NCBI GenBank assembly: GCA_031292695.1
Contig: JARLGS010000411.1
Location: forward strand, 1 to 46,450
From: Mycobacterium sp.
GTDB lineage: Bacteria; Actinomycetota; Actinomycetes; Mycobacteriales; Mycobacteriaceae
Length of the DNA: 46,450 bases
Reading direction: 5' to 3'
The notes under the pieces are model-generated. The model was not told the origin of the DNA and did not search any database. It was given only the letters and a program-made list of their open reading frames with translations. The position numbers and the translations under genes are program-made. This document shows, piece after piece, positions 22,310 through 30,840 of the stretch; the stretch's first letter is position 1; every line of letters begins with the position of its first letter.

Positions 22310-23858
22310 CACGGTGCCGGCGGTGCTGGCCCAGCAGGCCGGGAGCCGGTCCGCGCACCCGATGTTGATCTGCGACAGCGACCGGATCGGCTACGCCGAC
22401 GCCGCGCGCAGCTCGGCATCGCTGGCCCGCGGTCTGGTGGCACTCGGGGTCGGCAAGGGCACCCACGTCGGGGTGCTCTTCCCCAACGGCACCTCCTTTG
22501 TGGTGGCGATGCTGGCCGCGGCCCGAATCGGCGCTGTCGTGGTGCCGTTCACGACGTTCGGCACCACACCGGAGCTGCTCCAGCAGCTCCGGCATTCCGA
22601 TGTCCGCATCCTGCTCACTGCTCGGTCGTACCGGGACCATCAGTACGACCTGCGGCTGGCCGAGGCCCTGGGGCAGGACGAATTCGGCTCCGGCACGGCA
22701 CTCATGTCCCCCGCGGCGCCGCAACTTCGGCACGTGGTGTTCGACCTGGCAGAGCTGGCTGCCCTCGCCGGCAACGTCGACGAAAACCTTTTACCGGCAC
22801 TGGAATCCGATGTCGGTGAGGAAGATCCGCTGGCCGTGATCTACACCTCCGGATCGACGGCAGCGCCCAAGGGGGCGATCCACACCCACGGGACACTGAT
22901 CGGCCACCAGCGCAACCTCAACGGTATCCGCGGGCTGTCCCCCGACGACATTCTGTTCTGCAATTCACCCTTCTTCTGGGTCGGCGGCTTCGCCTTCGCT
23001 CTACTGGCCACCCTGGTGGCGGGCGGCACCCTGCTGTGCTCGAACGCCACTGATGCCGGACAGACCCTTGAACTGTTGGAGGCCGAACGACCAACCGTCA
23101 CCAACGGTTTCGCGGCCACGGTCGCCCGGCTGACCGAGCATCCGAGTTTCGCTCGGCGCGACCTGTCGTCGATGCGCCGGGGCAACCTGTACCCGATCAT
23201 GGCCGCGGACGCCCGGCCCGCAGACTCGGAGTTGCGGCACAACATGCTCGGGTTGACCGAGACCGGTGGCACCGTGCTACTCAGCTCCGACGAAACCGAC
23301 CAGCCCGAGTTCCGGCGGGGCTCGTTCGGCCGTCCCGCACCGGGGTTCGAGGTCAAAGTGGCTCGCGCCGACGGCGAGCCGGTGCTTGCCGGAGATTCCG
23401 GTGACTTGTGTTTCCGAGGGCGGTATCTGATGCAGCGATACCACCGGTGCAGCCGGGAGGAGTCGTTCGATGCCGACGGCTGGCTATCCACCGGCGACGT
23501 TGTGTGCGCCGACTTGGACGGCTTCCTCTACTTCCTCGGGCGCGGCACCGCCATGATCAAGTCGGCTGGGGCCAACGTCTCGCCGGCCGAAGTGGAGAAC
23601 GCCATCAGCCGGGTCACCGGCGGCCTCACAGCTCATGTGCTGGGCCTGGCCGATCAGATGCGTGGCCAGATTGTCGTCGCAGTGCTGGCGCTGCGCGACG
23701 GGCAGCGGTTCGACGAGCACGCGGCACGCGCCGGGTTGGCCGCAGAGCTGTCGGCGTACAAGATTCCACGTCGATTCGCAGTTGTGCCGGAGGCCGACGT
23801 CGCGCTGCTCTCGAGCGGCAAGGTCGACCGTCGGCGGTTACACGAGCATTTCGCATGA
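22302..23858 (+). CDS. AMP-forming acyl-CoA synthetase/ligase (tandem ligase 2 of 4)
   Basis: 518 residues; the ATG at 22302 lies 8 nt inside the previous gene. ANL motifs: YTSGSTAAPKGAIHTHG from Tyr181, SPFFWVGGFAFALL, NMLGLTETGGTVLL (A5), STGDVVCADLDGFLYFLGRG, and Lys507 near the end in SSGKVDRRRL. The FFWVGGF phrase and the FLYFLGR/FLFYHGR hinge are shared with ligase 3 (23855), so ligases 2 and 3 form a second subgroup separate from 1 and 4. The A3 loop reads GSTAAPKG, with Ala for the usual Gly. All catalytic residues appear present, so it should be active. It is coupled to ligase 3 by an ATGA overlap. Confidence 0.87.
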   Translation: MTDTVPAVLAQQAGSRSAHPMLICDSDRIGYADAARSSASLARGLVALGVGKGTHVGVLFPNGTSFVVAMLAAARIGAVVVPFTTFGTTPELLQQLRHSDVRILLTARSYRDHQYDLRLAEALGQDEFGSGTALMSPAAPQLRHVVFDLAELAALAGNVDENLLPALESDVGEEDPLAVIYTSGSTAAPKGAIHTHGTLIGHQRNLNGIRGLSPDDILFCNSPFFWVGGFAFALLATLVAGGTLLCSNATDAGQTLELLEAERPTVTNGFAATVARLTEHPSFARRDLSSMRRGNLYPIMAADARPADSELRHNMLGLTETGGTVLLSSDETDQPEFRRGSFGRPAPGFEVKVARADGEPVLAGDSGDLCFRGRYLMQRYHRCSREESFDADGWLSTGDVVCADLDGFLYFLGRGTAMIKSAGANVSPAEVENAISRVTGGLTAHVLGLADQMRGQIVVAVLALRDGQRFDEHAARAGLAAELSAYKIPRRFAVVPEADVALLSSGKVDRRRLHEHFA

Positions 23859-25414
23859 CCGACACCATCGACGGGCTGCTGCGCCTACGCGCGACCGTCG
23901 ACCCGGACAAGGTAGCGGTCGTCGACCCAGAGCAGCGCATCACCTATCGCGAACTCGACTCGAGCACAAGGGCTCTGGCAGCTGTGCTCGTGCAGGCCGG
24001 CATCGGCAAGGGCACCCGCGTCGGATTGATCATGCCGAACGGGGTGCGGTGGGTCCAGCTCGCACTGGCGGTCACCCGGATCGGCGGCGTGCTGGTGCCG
24101 CTGAGCACGCTGCTGGCTCCCGGGGAGCTGGCCGCACAGCTGCGAGTGGCCGCGGTCCAGGTACTGATCTCGGTCTACGAGTTCCGAGGACATCGATACC
24201 TCGATGACCTGGCCGCCGAACTCAACGTCGAACTCGGACCCGGCACGGTTGCACACCCCGCACTTCCGGCGCTCCGGCAGGTACAGCGCCCCGATGAAAT
24301 CTACCGACACGCGGCCACTGAGGCCGCCGCCGTGCTGGTGGGCCCGATGGGCGCGGGAGTGTCACCCAGCGATCCGCTGCTGATCATGTTCACCTCGGGT
24401 AGTAGTGGAATGCCCAAGGGAGTCAGGCATTCTCACGGCAACGCGCTGGCGGCCGTGCGGTCTGGTCTGCGGGCGCGGTGCATCGACGCCGACACCCGCC
24501 TGTACCTGCCGATGCCGTTCTTCTGGGTCGGCGGCTTCGGCAGCGGAGTGCTGTCGGTGCTGCTGGTCGGCGCCACTCTGGTGACCGAGCCATCGCCCGA
24601 GGCGGTCACCACCCTGAGACTGCTGGAACGAGAACGCGTCACCCTGTTCCGCGGGTGGCCCGATCAGGCCGAAGCGCTTGCCCGGCAACGTCAGTCGATC
24701 GACCTGAGCTCGTTGCAGTCAGGCAGCCTGGAGGCGCTGCTGCCACCGGATCAGCGGCCCCGACCTGGCTCCCGGGCGAACCTGTTCGGCATGACCGAGT
24801 CCTTCGGCCCGTATTGCGGGTACCCGGCCGACATGGACATGCCCGAATCCGCCTGGGGCAGCTGCGGCCACCCGTTCGACGGGATGGAGATCCGCATCGT
24901 CGACGTCGAGGACGGCCGACCGTTGCCCGAGGGGGTCATCGGCATGATTCAGATCCGAGGTCCGCACATCCTGCGGGGCATCTGCCGACGCAGCCGCGAA
25001 GAAGTGTTCACCCCGGACGGCTACTATCCGACAGGCGATCTCGGACGACTGGACGACCTGGGCTTCCTCTTCTATCACGGCCGGTCCGATGACATGTTCA
25101 AGGTCAGCGGCGCCACCGTCTACCCCAGCGAGGTACAGCAGGCGCTCCGCACCCTGGACGGCGTTCAGGCCGCCTTCGTCACCAATGTGCCGGGGCCACA
25201 GGGCAACCGCGTTGGCGCCGCCGTGGTGTGTCCGGCCGGTCACGGCCCCGCCCGACTCCGGGCCGCCGCACGCGCGGTGCTGAGCTCGTTCAAGGTGCCC
25301 ACACTGTGGCTGGTCCTGGAAACCGACGACGCCATACCGCGAGGCGGCACCGGAAAGGTCGACAACCGCGCGCTGCGGAAGTTGATTTCGCAATCAGCCG
25401 AATCGAAGGGGTAG
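23855..25414 (+). CDS. AMP-forming acyl-CoA synthetase/ligase (tandem ligase 3 of 4)
   Basis: 519 residues from the ATG at 23855 (ATGA overlap with ligase 2). ANL motifs: FTSGSSGMPKGVRHSHG from Phe179, MPFFWVGGFGSGVL, NLFGMTESFGPY (A5), YPTGDLGRLDDLGFLFYHGR, DMFKVSGATVYPSEVQ, and Lys501 in GTGKVDNRAL. It is closest to ligase 2 by eye. The DMFKVSGATVYPSEV hinge is of the fatty-acyl-CoA synthetase type. It starts TGA-ATG spaced and leads into ligase 4 with a 2-nt gap. The substrate is unknown; with three other ligases in the same transcript, each may take a different chain length or ring acid (inference). Confidence 0.87.
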   Translation: MTDTIDGLLRLRATVDPDKVAVVDPEQRITYRELDSSTRALAAVLVQAGIGKGTRVGLIMPNGVRWVQLALAVTRIGGVLVPLSTLLAPGELAAQLRVAAVQVLISVYEFRGHRYLDDLAAELNVELGPGTVAHPALPALRQVQRPDEIYRHAATEAAAVLVGPMGAGVSPSDPLLIMFTSGSSGMPKGVRHSHGNALAAVRSGLRARCIDADTRLYLPMPFFWVGGFGSGVLSVLLVGATLVTEPSPEAVTTLRLLERERVTLFRGWPDQAEALARQRQSIDLSSLQSGSLEALLPPDQRPRPGSRANLFGMTESFGPYCGYPADMDMPESAWGSCGHPFDGMEIRIVDVEDGRPLPEGVIGMIQIRGPHILRGICRRSREEVFTPDGYYPTGDLGRLDDLGFLFYHGRSDDMFKVSGATVYPSEVQQALRTLDGVQAAFVTNVPGPQGNRVGAAVVCPAGHGPARLRAAARAVLSSFKVPTLWLVLETDDAIPRGGTGKVDNRALRKLISQSAESKG

Positions 25415-25416
25415 CC

Positions 25417-26889
25417 ATGACCGGGACGGGGAGTTTCGCAGCCACCCTCGCCGCGGGGCTGGCTCGCTACGGCCCGCGCCCGTTCATTGAGTTCGAGCGG
25501 CACTGGTACTCCGGCACCGACATCGCGACACTGCACGATCGGATCGAAAAGGCATTACAGGACAGCGGAGTACAGCCCGGGGAGCCCGTCGGTGTGGTGG
25601 TGCGCAATCGGGTACCGCACGCAGCGGCAATCCTCGGCTTCATCGCGACGGCGCGGCCGGTGGTGATGATCTACTCGTACCAATCGGCGACCGCGATCGC
25701 TGCCGACATCGAAGGCTTGCGGCTGCCGGCGGTGCTCGCCGATCATCAGGACTGGGCTGGGCCCGTGCTGGCGGCCGCAACAACTGTCGGATCGGCTGCG
25801 GTCTCGTTGTCGCTCAACGCAATCACCTGCCTGTCAGACCGCACCGACGCGGCCGCGACCGCCCCGAACCTGACTCAACCCGGCGTGCACATCCTGACCA
25901 GCGGTACCACCGGCGCGCCCAAACGAATTCCGATCCCTACCGCGGTGCTCCAACACACGGTCAACAGCATCACCCACGGGTCCATGCCGCACCCTGACGA
26001 TCCACCGGACGTGGTGTTCTGGCCCTTCGGCAGTGTCGGCGTGTGCCAGCTGCTGGCCGCAGCGTTCGTCGGCAAGCAGATGGTGCTGCTGGAGAAGTTC
26101 ACCGTCGCCGAGTGGGTCCGGGCGGTGCGGACCTACCGGATCCGGCGCAGTGGCGCCCACCCGGCGGTCGTGCGGATGCTGCTGGACGACCCCGAGGTCC
26201 AGCCGTCAGACCTGAAGTCCCTGGAGTTCATCGTCGGCGGATCAGGTCCACTGGAAAGGCAGACGCGGGCAGAATTCGAGCGGCGCTTCGGCATACCGGT
26301 GTTATGGGCTTATGGTGCAACCGAGTTCGCGGGTTCGGTGTGCGCGTGGACCCCTGACCTCCATCGGTCGTACGGTTCGACAAAACCCGACAGTTCGGGA
26401 CGTCCGCTGCCCGGGGTGCAGGTCCGGATCGTCGACCCGGACACGAGCGCCGAATTGCCCACCGGCACTGAAGGACTGCTCGAAGCCAGGGTCGAGGTCA
26501 TAGGCGCGGACTGGATCCGTACCACGGATATCGCGTCGGTCGACCACGACGGCTTCGTCACCATCCACGGTCGTGCCGATGGCGCGATCAACCGGGGCGG
26601 ATTCAAGATCCTGCCGGAAACGGTGCGCCGGGTACTCTTGGCCCACCCGGCCGTGCTGGACGCATTCGTGGTCGGGGTGCCGGACCATCGCCTCGGTGAA
26701 GTCCCGTTCGCCGCGGTCGAATTGCGTTCCGGTGCAGTCAGCCCCAGCGAAGCCGAACTGAAGCAGCTGGTCCACGAGGCACTGCCCGCTCACCACGTTC
26801 CCGTCGCAGTGGCGATCATCGCCGAACTGCCCCGCAACGCCACGATGAAAGTCCGGCCGGCCGACGTCGCCGCTCTGTACGAGCGGTGA
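25417..26889 (+). CDS. AMP-forming acyl-CoA synthetase/ligase (tandem ligase 4 of 4)
   Basis: 490 residues from the ATG at 25417, 2 nt after the previous stop. ANL motifs: LTSGTTGAPKR from Leu160, WAYGATEFAGSV (A5), RTTDIASVDHDGFVTIHGRAD, INRGGFKILPETV, and Lys478 in NATMKVRPADV. The PKRI P-loop, TTD and NRGGFK/IRGGFK hinge place it with ligase 1, although the two are separated by ligases 2 and 3. It is the last gene of the seven-gene operon and ends 1 nt from the convergent GntR gene. The motif around Lys478 lacks the usual Gly before Lys (TMK for GK), which may alter thioesterification or adenylation efficiency. Confidence 0.87.
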   Translation: MTGTGSFAATLAAGLARYGPRPFIEFERHWYSGTDIATLHDRIEKALQDSGVQPGEPVGVVVRNRVPHAAAILGFIATARPVVMIYSYQSATAIAADIEGLRLPAVLADHQDWAGPVLAAATTVGSAAVSLSLNAITCLSDRTDAAATAPNLTQPGVHILTSGTTGAPKRIPIPTAVLQHTVNSITHGSMPHPDDPPDVVFWPFGSVGVCQLLAAAFVGKQMVLLEKFTVAEWVRAVRTYRIRRSGAHPAVVRMLLDDPEVQPSDLKSLEFIVGGSGPLERQTRAEFERRFGIPVLWAYGATEFAGSVCAWTPDLHRSYGSTKPDSSGRPLPGVQVRIVDPDTSAELPTGTEGLLEARVEVIGADWIRTTDIASVDHDGFVTIHGRADGAINRGGFKILPETVRRVLLAHPAVLDAFVVGVPDHRLGEVPFAAVELRSGAVSPSEAELKQLVHEALPAHHVPVAVAIIAELPRNATMKVRPADVAALYER

Positions 26890-26890
26890 T

Positions 26891-27577
26891 TCAGCTGCCG
26901 TCCCGAATCACTCCGCGCTCGGAGAGATGCGCGGTGAGCGGCTCGACCCCCACCTCGAAGTGCTCGGCCATCGCGGCCCGGGCGGCCGCTGCGTCACCGC
27001 TCGTCAGCGCCGCAATCACGCGGCGATGGTCCCGGATCGACAGATCCGGCCAACCCGCCAGCGTCGGAAACACCGCCTCTGGCGCGTAACGCGTTATCCC
27101 GGACATGAATTGGGTCAGTTTGGGCGAATCGGCGACCACGTTGATCAGCCGGTGGAACTCATGATTCAGCCGCACCATGCGATCGACATCGGTGTGCTGA
27201 TAGGCCTGCTCCAACGCATCCTGGATCCGGGTGAGTTCGGCGACCTGGTCTGCGGTGATGTTCGCCGCAGCGCGAGCCGCCAACTCGCCGCCGACGAACG
27301 CCTGCACCATGGCCACATCCGAGACGTCGCGGGCCGTCACCTCGAGCACCATGAACCCGCGCCGCGGGTGCAAAACCAGCAGTCCCTCGGCCCGCAGGTT
27401 CAACAGCGCTTCCCGCACCGGCGTGACGCTGACGCCGAGTTCGGTGGCCAACTGATCGAGCCGCAGGTACTCCCCGGCCGGAAACGTCCCGTTGAAAATC
27501 CGCCGTCGGACGAACCGCGCCACGTCGTCGGACAGTTGCGCCGGCGCGGCGAACGCGGGCTCAGATGCGGTATTCAT
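26891..27577 (-). CDS. GntR-family regulator with FCD ligand domain
   Basis: 228 residues. The N-terminal winged helix includes RIFNGTFPAGEYLRLDQLATELGVSVTPVREALLNLRAEGLL at about 27-68, split here for reference as the FPAGEYL and VSVTPVREAL motifs, followed by HPRRGFMV. The C-terminal all-helical FCD domain carries LNHEFHRLI and the DHRRVI and EHFEVG histidines, which usually hold a metal and organic-acid ligand. It overlaps the upstream acyl-CoA dehydrogenase gene by 17 nt, so it is the last gene of the SDR-thiolase-ACAD operon. A regulator placed last in the operon suggests negative feedback on 30715-26891 and perhaps on the divergent gene at 30841. FCD regulators respond to small organic acids or acyl-CoAs (family knowledge). 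Confidence 0.88.
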   Translation of the reverse strand: MNTASEPAFAAPAQLSDDVARFVRRRIFNGTFPAGEYLRLDQLATELGVSVTPVREALLNLRAEGLLVLHPRRGFMVLEVTARDVSDVAMVQAFVGGELAARAAANITADQVAELTRIQDALEQAYQHTDVDRMVRLNHEFHRLINVVADSPKLTQFMSGITRYAPEAVFPTLAGWPDLSIRDHRRVIAALTSGDAAAARAAMAEHFEVGVEPLTAHLSERGVIRDGS

Positions 27578-28760
27578 TGAGCAGGTTCTTGCTGATGATG
27601 GTCTTCTGAATCTCGCTGGTCCCCTCGCCGATCAGCAGGAACGGTGCATCACGCATGAGACGTTCGATCTCGTATTCCTTGGAGTAGCCGTAGCCGCCGT
27701 GGATTCGGAAGCTCTGCTGGGTGACCTCCGAACAGAACTCGCTGGCAAGGTATTTGGCCATCCCGGCCGCGACATCGTTGCGTTCGCCCGAGTCCTTGAG
27801 CCGGGCGGCGTTGACCATCATCAGATGTGCCGCTTCGACTTTGGTGGCCATCTCGGCGAGCTGGAAGGCGATCGCCTGATGGTCGGCGATCGGCTTGCCG
27901 AACGTCTCCCGCTGCTGGGCGTAGCGCACCGCGAGTTCGAAGGCCCGGATACCCACACCGCAGGCCCGTGCCGACACATTGACCCGGCCGACCTCGATGC
28001 CGTCCATCATCTGGAAGAAGCCTTGCCCCGGCGCACCGCCGAGTACGTCGTCGGCTCCGGCCCGGTAGCCGTCGAAGATGAGCTCGGTGGTGTCGATGCC
28101 CTTATAGCCCATCTTGTCGATCTTGCCGGGGATGGTCAGACCCGGCTTGACCTCGCCGAAGCCGGCCGGCTTCTCGACCAGGAACGCCGTCAGGTTGCGA
28201 TGCGGTTTGTCCGCGCCCTCATCGGTTTTCACCAGCGCCGCAACCAAAGTTGAGCTGCCGCCATTGGTCAGCCACATCTTCTGACCGGTGATCACATAGC
28301 CGTCCGCTCCGTCACCCGAGCGCACGCCCTTGGTCCGGATCGCGGCCACGTCCGAACCAAGCTCAGGCTCGGACATCGAGAAGGCCCCACGCACCTCGCC
28401 GGTCGCCATCCGGGGCAGGTAACGCTGCTTCTGCTCGTCGGTGCCGTGCTGACGGATCATGTACGCGACGATGAAATGGGTGTTGATCACACCGGAGATG
28501 CTCATCCACCCACGCGCCAGTTCCTCGACGCAGAGCGCATAGGTCAGCAACGATTCACCGAGTCCGCCGTACTCCTCGGGGATCATCAGGCCGAACAGGC
28601 CCATATCCTTCATCGCATCGACGATGTGCTGCGGGTAGGAATCGGAATGCTCCAGCTCCTGGGCGTTCGGGATGATCTCTTTGTCGACGAATTCCCGCAC
28701 AGTGGCGACGATTTCGGCCTGCACTTCAGTCAGACCGGCGGTTTGGGCGAGGCGCGTCAT
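27561..28760 (-). CDS. Acyl-CoA dehydrogenase (homotetrameric type)
   Basis: 399 residues with a full ACAD motif set: MIPEEYGGLG, AFSMSEPELGSDVAAIRTKG (middle domain), ITGQKMWLTNGG, RETFGKPIADHQAIAFQLAEM, IHGGYGYSKEYEIERLMRDA, and Glu379 in IGEGTSEIQK, the usual catalytic base position of short-chain ACADs. It should be catalytically complete on its own. It starts with ATGA overlap to the thiolase stop and overlaps the GntR start by 17 nt. It introduces the 2,3 double bond into an acyl-CoA and passes electrons to ETF. Together with the SDR and thiolase of the same operon it could form a nearly full beta-oxidation spiral, with a crotonase or MaoC supplied from elsewhere in the window. Confidence 0.92.
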   Translation of the reverse strand: MTRLAQTAGLTEVQAEIVATVREFVDKEIIPNAQELEHSDSYPQHIVDAMKDMGLFGLMIPEEYGGLGESLLTYALCVEELARGWMSISGVINTHFIVAYMIRQHGTDEQKQRYLPRMATGEVRGAFSMSEPELGSDVAAIRTKGVRSGDGADGYVITGQKMWLTNGGSSTLVAALVKTDEGADKPHRNLTAFLVEKPAGFGEVKPGLTIPGKIDKMGYKGIDTTELIFDGYRAGADDVLGGAPGQGFFQMMDGIEVGRVNVSARACGVGIRAFELAVRYAQQRETFGKPIADHQAIAFQLAEMATKVEAAHLMMVNAARLKDSGERNDVAAGMAKYLASEFCSEVTQQSFRIHGGYGYSKEYEIERLMRDAPFLLIGEGTSEIQKTIISKNLLNEYRI

Positions 28761-29977
28761 ATCGTGATCCGTTCAAATACCGCGGCCAGCCCCTGACCGC
28801 CACCGATACACATGGTTTCCAGCCCGAAGCGGGCGTCCCGCAGTTCCAGTTCACGCGCCAGGGTGGCAAGCATCCGGCCGCCGGTGGCACCGACCGGGTG
28901 CCCCAGCGAGATACCCGACCCGCGCACATTGGCGCGCTCCCAGTCGCTGTCGGTGAACTTCCATTCCCGGGTGCAGGCCAGTGCCTGGGCCGCGAATGCC
29001 TCGTTGAGTTCGATCAGGTCGATATCGACCAGGGACAGACCGGCTTTCGCCAGTGCGAGGGCGGTGGCCGGCACCGGCCCGATGCCCATGATGTTCGGCG
29101 CCACCCCGGCCACGCCCCACGACACCAGTCGCACCAAAGGCCGCAGCCCGAGTTCGACGGCCCGCTCCGGCGTGGTCACGACGCACATCGAGGCCGCGTC
29201 GTTCTGCCCGCTGGAGTTGCCTGCCGTCACGGTGGCATCTGGATCACTCTTGCCCAGAACAGGTTTGAGATTCCCCAGCGCCTCGACCGTCGTGTCGGCG
29301 CGTGGATGCTCGTCGGTGTCGATCACCTCGTCGCCTGTGCGCGTGGATACCGTGACCGGAACGATCTCCCCGGACAGCACGCCGCTGCGCTGCGCCGCAA
29401 TCGCTTTCTGGTGCGAACGCACAGCCAGCGCGTCCTGCTCGACACGGGAGATGCCGTACTCGCGCCGCAGGTTCTCAGCCGTCTCGAGCATGCCGCCGGG
29501 CACCGGGTAGTTCTTGCCGCCCGCCGTCGTCCGGCCGCGGGCCAACCCGTCATGCACAGTGATACCGCCGCCGGCGCCACCCCAGCGCATGTCCGTGCTG
29601 TGGAACGCCACATTGCTCATGGACTCCGCACCGCCGGCCACCACGAGATCGTTTGCACCGCTGGCGACCTGCATGCAGGCCTGAATGACGGCCTGCAGGC
29701 CCGAGCCGCACCGCCGGTCGACCTGCATACCAGGAACGGTGACCGGCAGCCCGGCGTCCAGGGCGACCACCCGACCGATCGCCGGGGCCTCACTGGAGGG
29801 ATAGCAGTGCCCGAGAATCACGTCCTGCACGGCGTCGGCCGGAATCCCGGTGCGCTGCAACAGACCCTGCAACGCCGCGACACCGAGGTTGACCGCGGTC
29901 AGCGATTTGAACATGCCGCCGTACCGCCCGATCGGGGTACGCACCGGCTCACAGATGACAGGGGTGATCGACACCAT
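28757..29977 (-). CDS. Acetyl-CoA acetyltransferase / thiolase
   Basis: 406 residues. Cys90 in VDRRCGSGLQ is the nucleophile, His360 in LGHPVGATGGRM and Cys390 in CIGGGQG complete the thiolase centre, and LNEAFAAQALA is also conserved. This is the canonical FadA/AtoB sequence pattern, more so than the other two thiolase-family genes here. It cleaves the 3-ketoacyl-CoA made by the operon. The SDR stop (TAG) abuts its ATG, and its stop overlaps the ATG of the acyl-CoA dehydrogenase, so the three are translated in series. Confidence 0.93.
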   Translation of the reverse strand: MVSITPVICEPVRTPIGRYGGMFKSLTAVNLGVAALQGLLQRTGIPADAVQDVILGHCYPSSEAPAIGRVVALDAGLPVTVPGMQVDRRCGSGLQAVIQACMQVASGANDLVVAGGAESMSNVAFHSTDMRWGGAGGGITVHDGLARGRTTAGGKNYPVPGGMLETAENLRREYGISRVEQDALAVRSHQKAIAAQRSGVLSGEIVPVTVSTRTGDEVIDTDEHPRADTTVEALGNLKPVLGKSDPDATVTAGNSSGQNDAASMCVVTTPERAVELGLRPLVRLVSWGVAGVAPNIMGIGPVPATALALAKAGLSLVDIDLIELNEAFAAQALACTREWKFTDSDWERANVRGSGISLGHPVGATGGRMLATLARELELRDARFGLETMCIGGGQGLAAVFERITI

Positions 29978-30715
29978 CTAGATGTGCCGTCCGCCGGTGA
30001 CCTCCAGCACGCAGCCGGTCATGTACGACGACATGTCCGATGCCAGGAAGGTCGCCACCGATGCCACTTCGCTGGGCTCCGCGGCCCGCCCCATCGGGAT
30101 CTCCGCGAGCTTCTGGTCCCAGATCCGTTGCGGCATGGCCTCGGTCATCGCTGATCGGATCAGCCCGGGCTGGATCGCATTGATCCGTACGCCCAGGTGG
30201 GCGACCTCTTTCGCGGCCGCCTTGGTCAGCCCGACGATGCCGGCCTTGGCGGCCGAATAATTGGTCTGGCCGATGAGGCCGACTTTGCCCGAGATCGACG
30301 AAATGTTGATGATCGCACCGCTGTTGGCTTCCCGCATGACGTTGGCCGCCAGCCGCGTGCCGTTCCAACAGCCCTTCAGATGGACGTCGATGACCTGATC
30401 GAACTGCTCCTCGGTCATCTTCCGCATGGTGGCGTCGCGGGTGATACCGGCGTTGTTGACCATGACGTCCAGCCCGCCGACGGCCACGGCGGCGTCGACC
30501 AGCGCCTGGACGTCCGCGGCCGAGGTCACGTCGCACCGCACGGCTTTGGCGACCTCAGGTCCGCCCAACGCGGCGACGGCAGCCTCGGTGGCGTCAAGGT
30601 TCAGGTCGCCGATGACGACCCGGGCCCCTTCCGCGATGAATCGCTCGGCGATCGCATATCCGATCCCCTGGGCACCGCCGGTGATCACCGCGATACGTCC
30701 GTCAAGCAGCGGCAT
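29978..30715 (-). CDS. FabG-like short-chain dehydrogenase (3-hydroxyacyl-CoA/ACP type)
   Basis: 245 residues from the ATG at 30715, where AGGGAG lies upstream; an ATG at 30763 would add 16 residues. Motifs: ITGGAQGIG (11-19), NNAG (87-90), NISSISG with Ser140, YSAAK (153-157), IQPGLI, and the C-terminal [14 protein letters not shown]. The FabG-like pattern suggests 3-ketoacyl/3-hydroxyacyl oxidoreduction, which would fill the dehydrogenase step of the spiral with the adjacent thiolase and acyl-CoA dehydrogenase. It is first in the operon; its promoter shares the 125-bp region with the divergent acyl-CoA dehydrogenase at 30841. Confidence 0.9.
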   Translation of the reverse strand: MPLLDGRIAVITGGAQGIGYAIAERFIAEGARVVIGDLNLDATEAAVAALGGPEVAKAVRCDVTSAADVQALVDAAVAVGGLDVMVNNAGITRDATMRKMTEEQFDQVIDVHLKGCWNGTRLAANVMREANSGAIINISSISGKVGLIGQTNYSAAKAGIVGLTKAAAKEVAHLGVRINAIQPGLIRSAMTEAMPQRIWDQKLAEIPMGRAAEPSEVASVATFLASDMSSYMTGCVLEVTGGRHI

Positions 30716-30778
30716 GGGTGGACACTCCCTCTTCGTCGACTGAGCCGGCGACCGAGCCTGCAACCGGCTTCATACATA

Positions 30779-30791
30779 AAATATGATATTT
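30779..30791. promoter_or_regulatory. AT-rich 13-bp palindrome in the divergent SDR/ACAD region
   Basis: AAATAT-G-ATATTT is a perfect dyad, embedded in an AT-rich island (about 30770-30800) between the starts at 30715 and 30841. TATGAT- and TATTTT-like -10 hexamers fall inside it on the two strands. Control by the GntR protein encoded at the end of the leftward operon is a guess; the site does not match the FadR-type T.GT...AC.A consensus. Confidence 0.4.
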
Positions 30792-30840
30792 CTTGCATCA
30801 AACCAGAAGCACCCCGGCGTTGCACAAGGAGACCCCAGGT

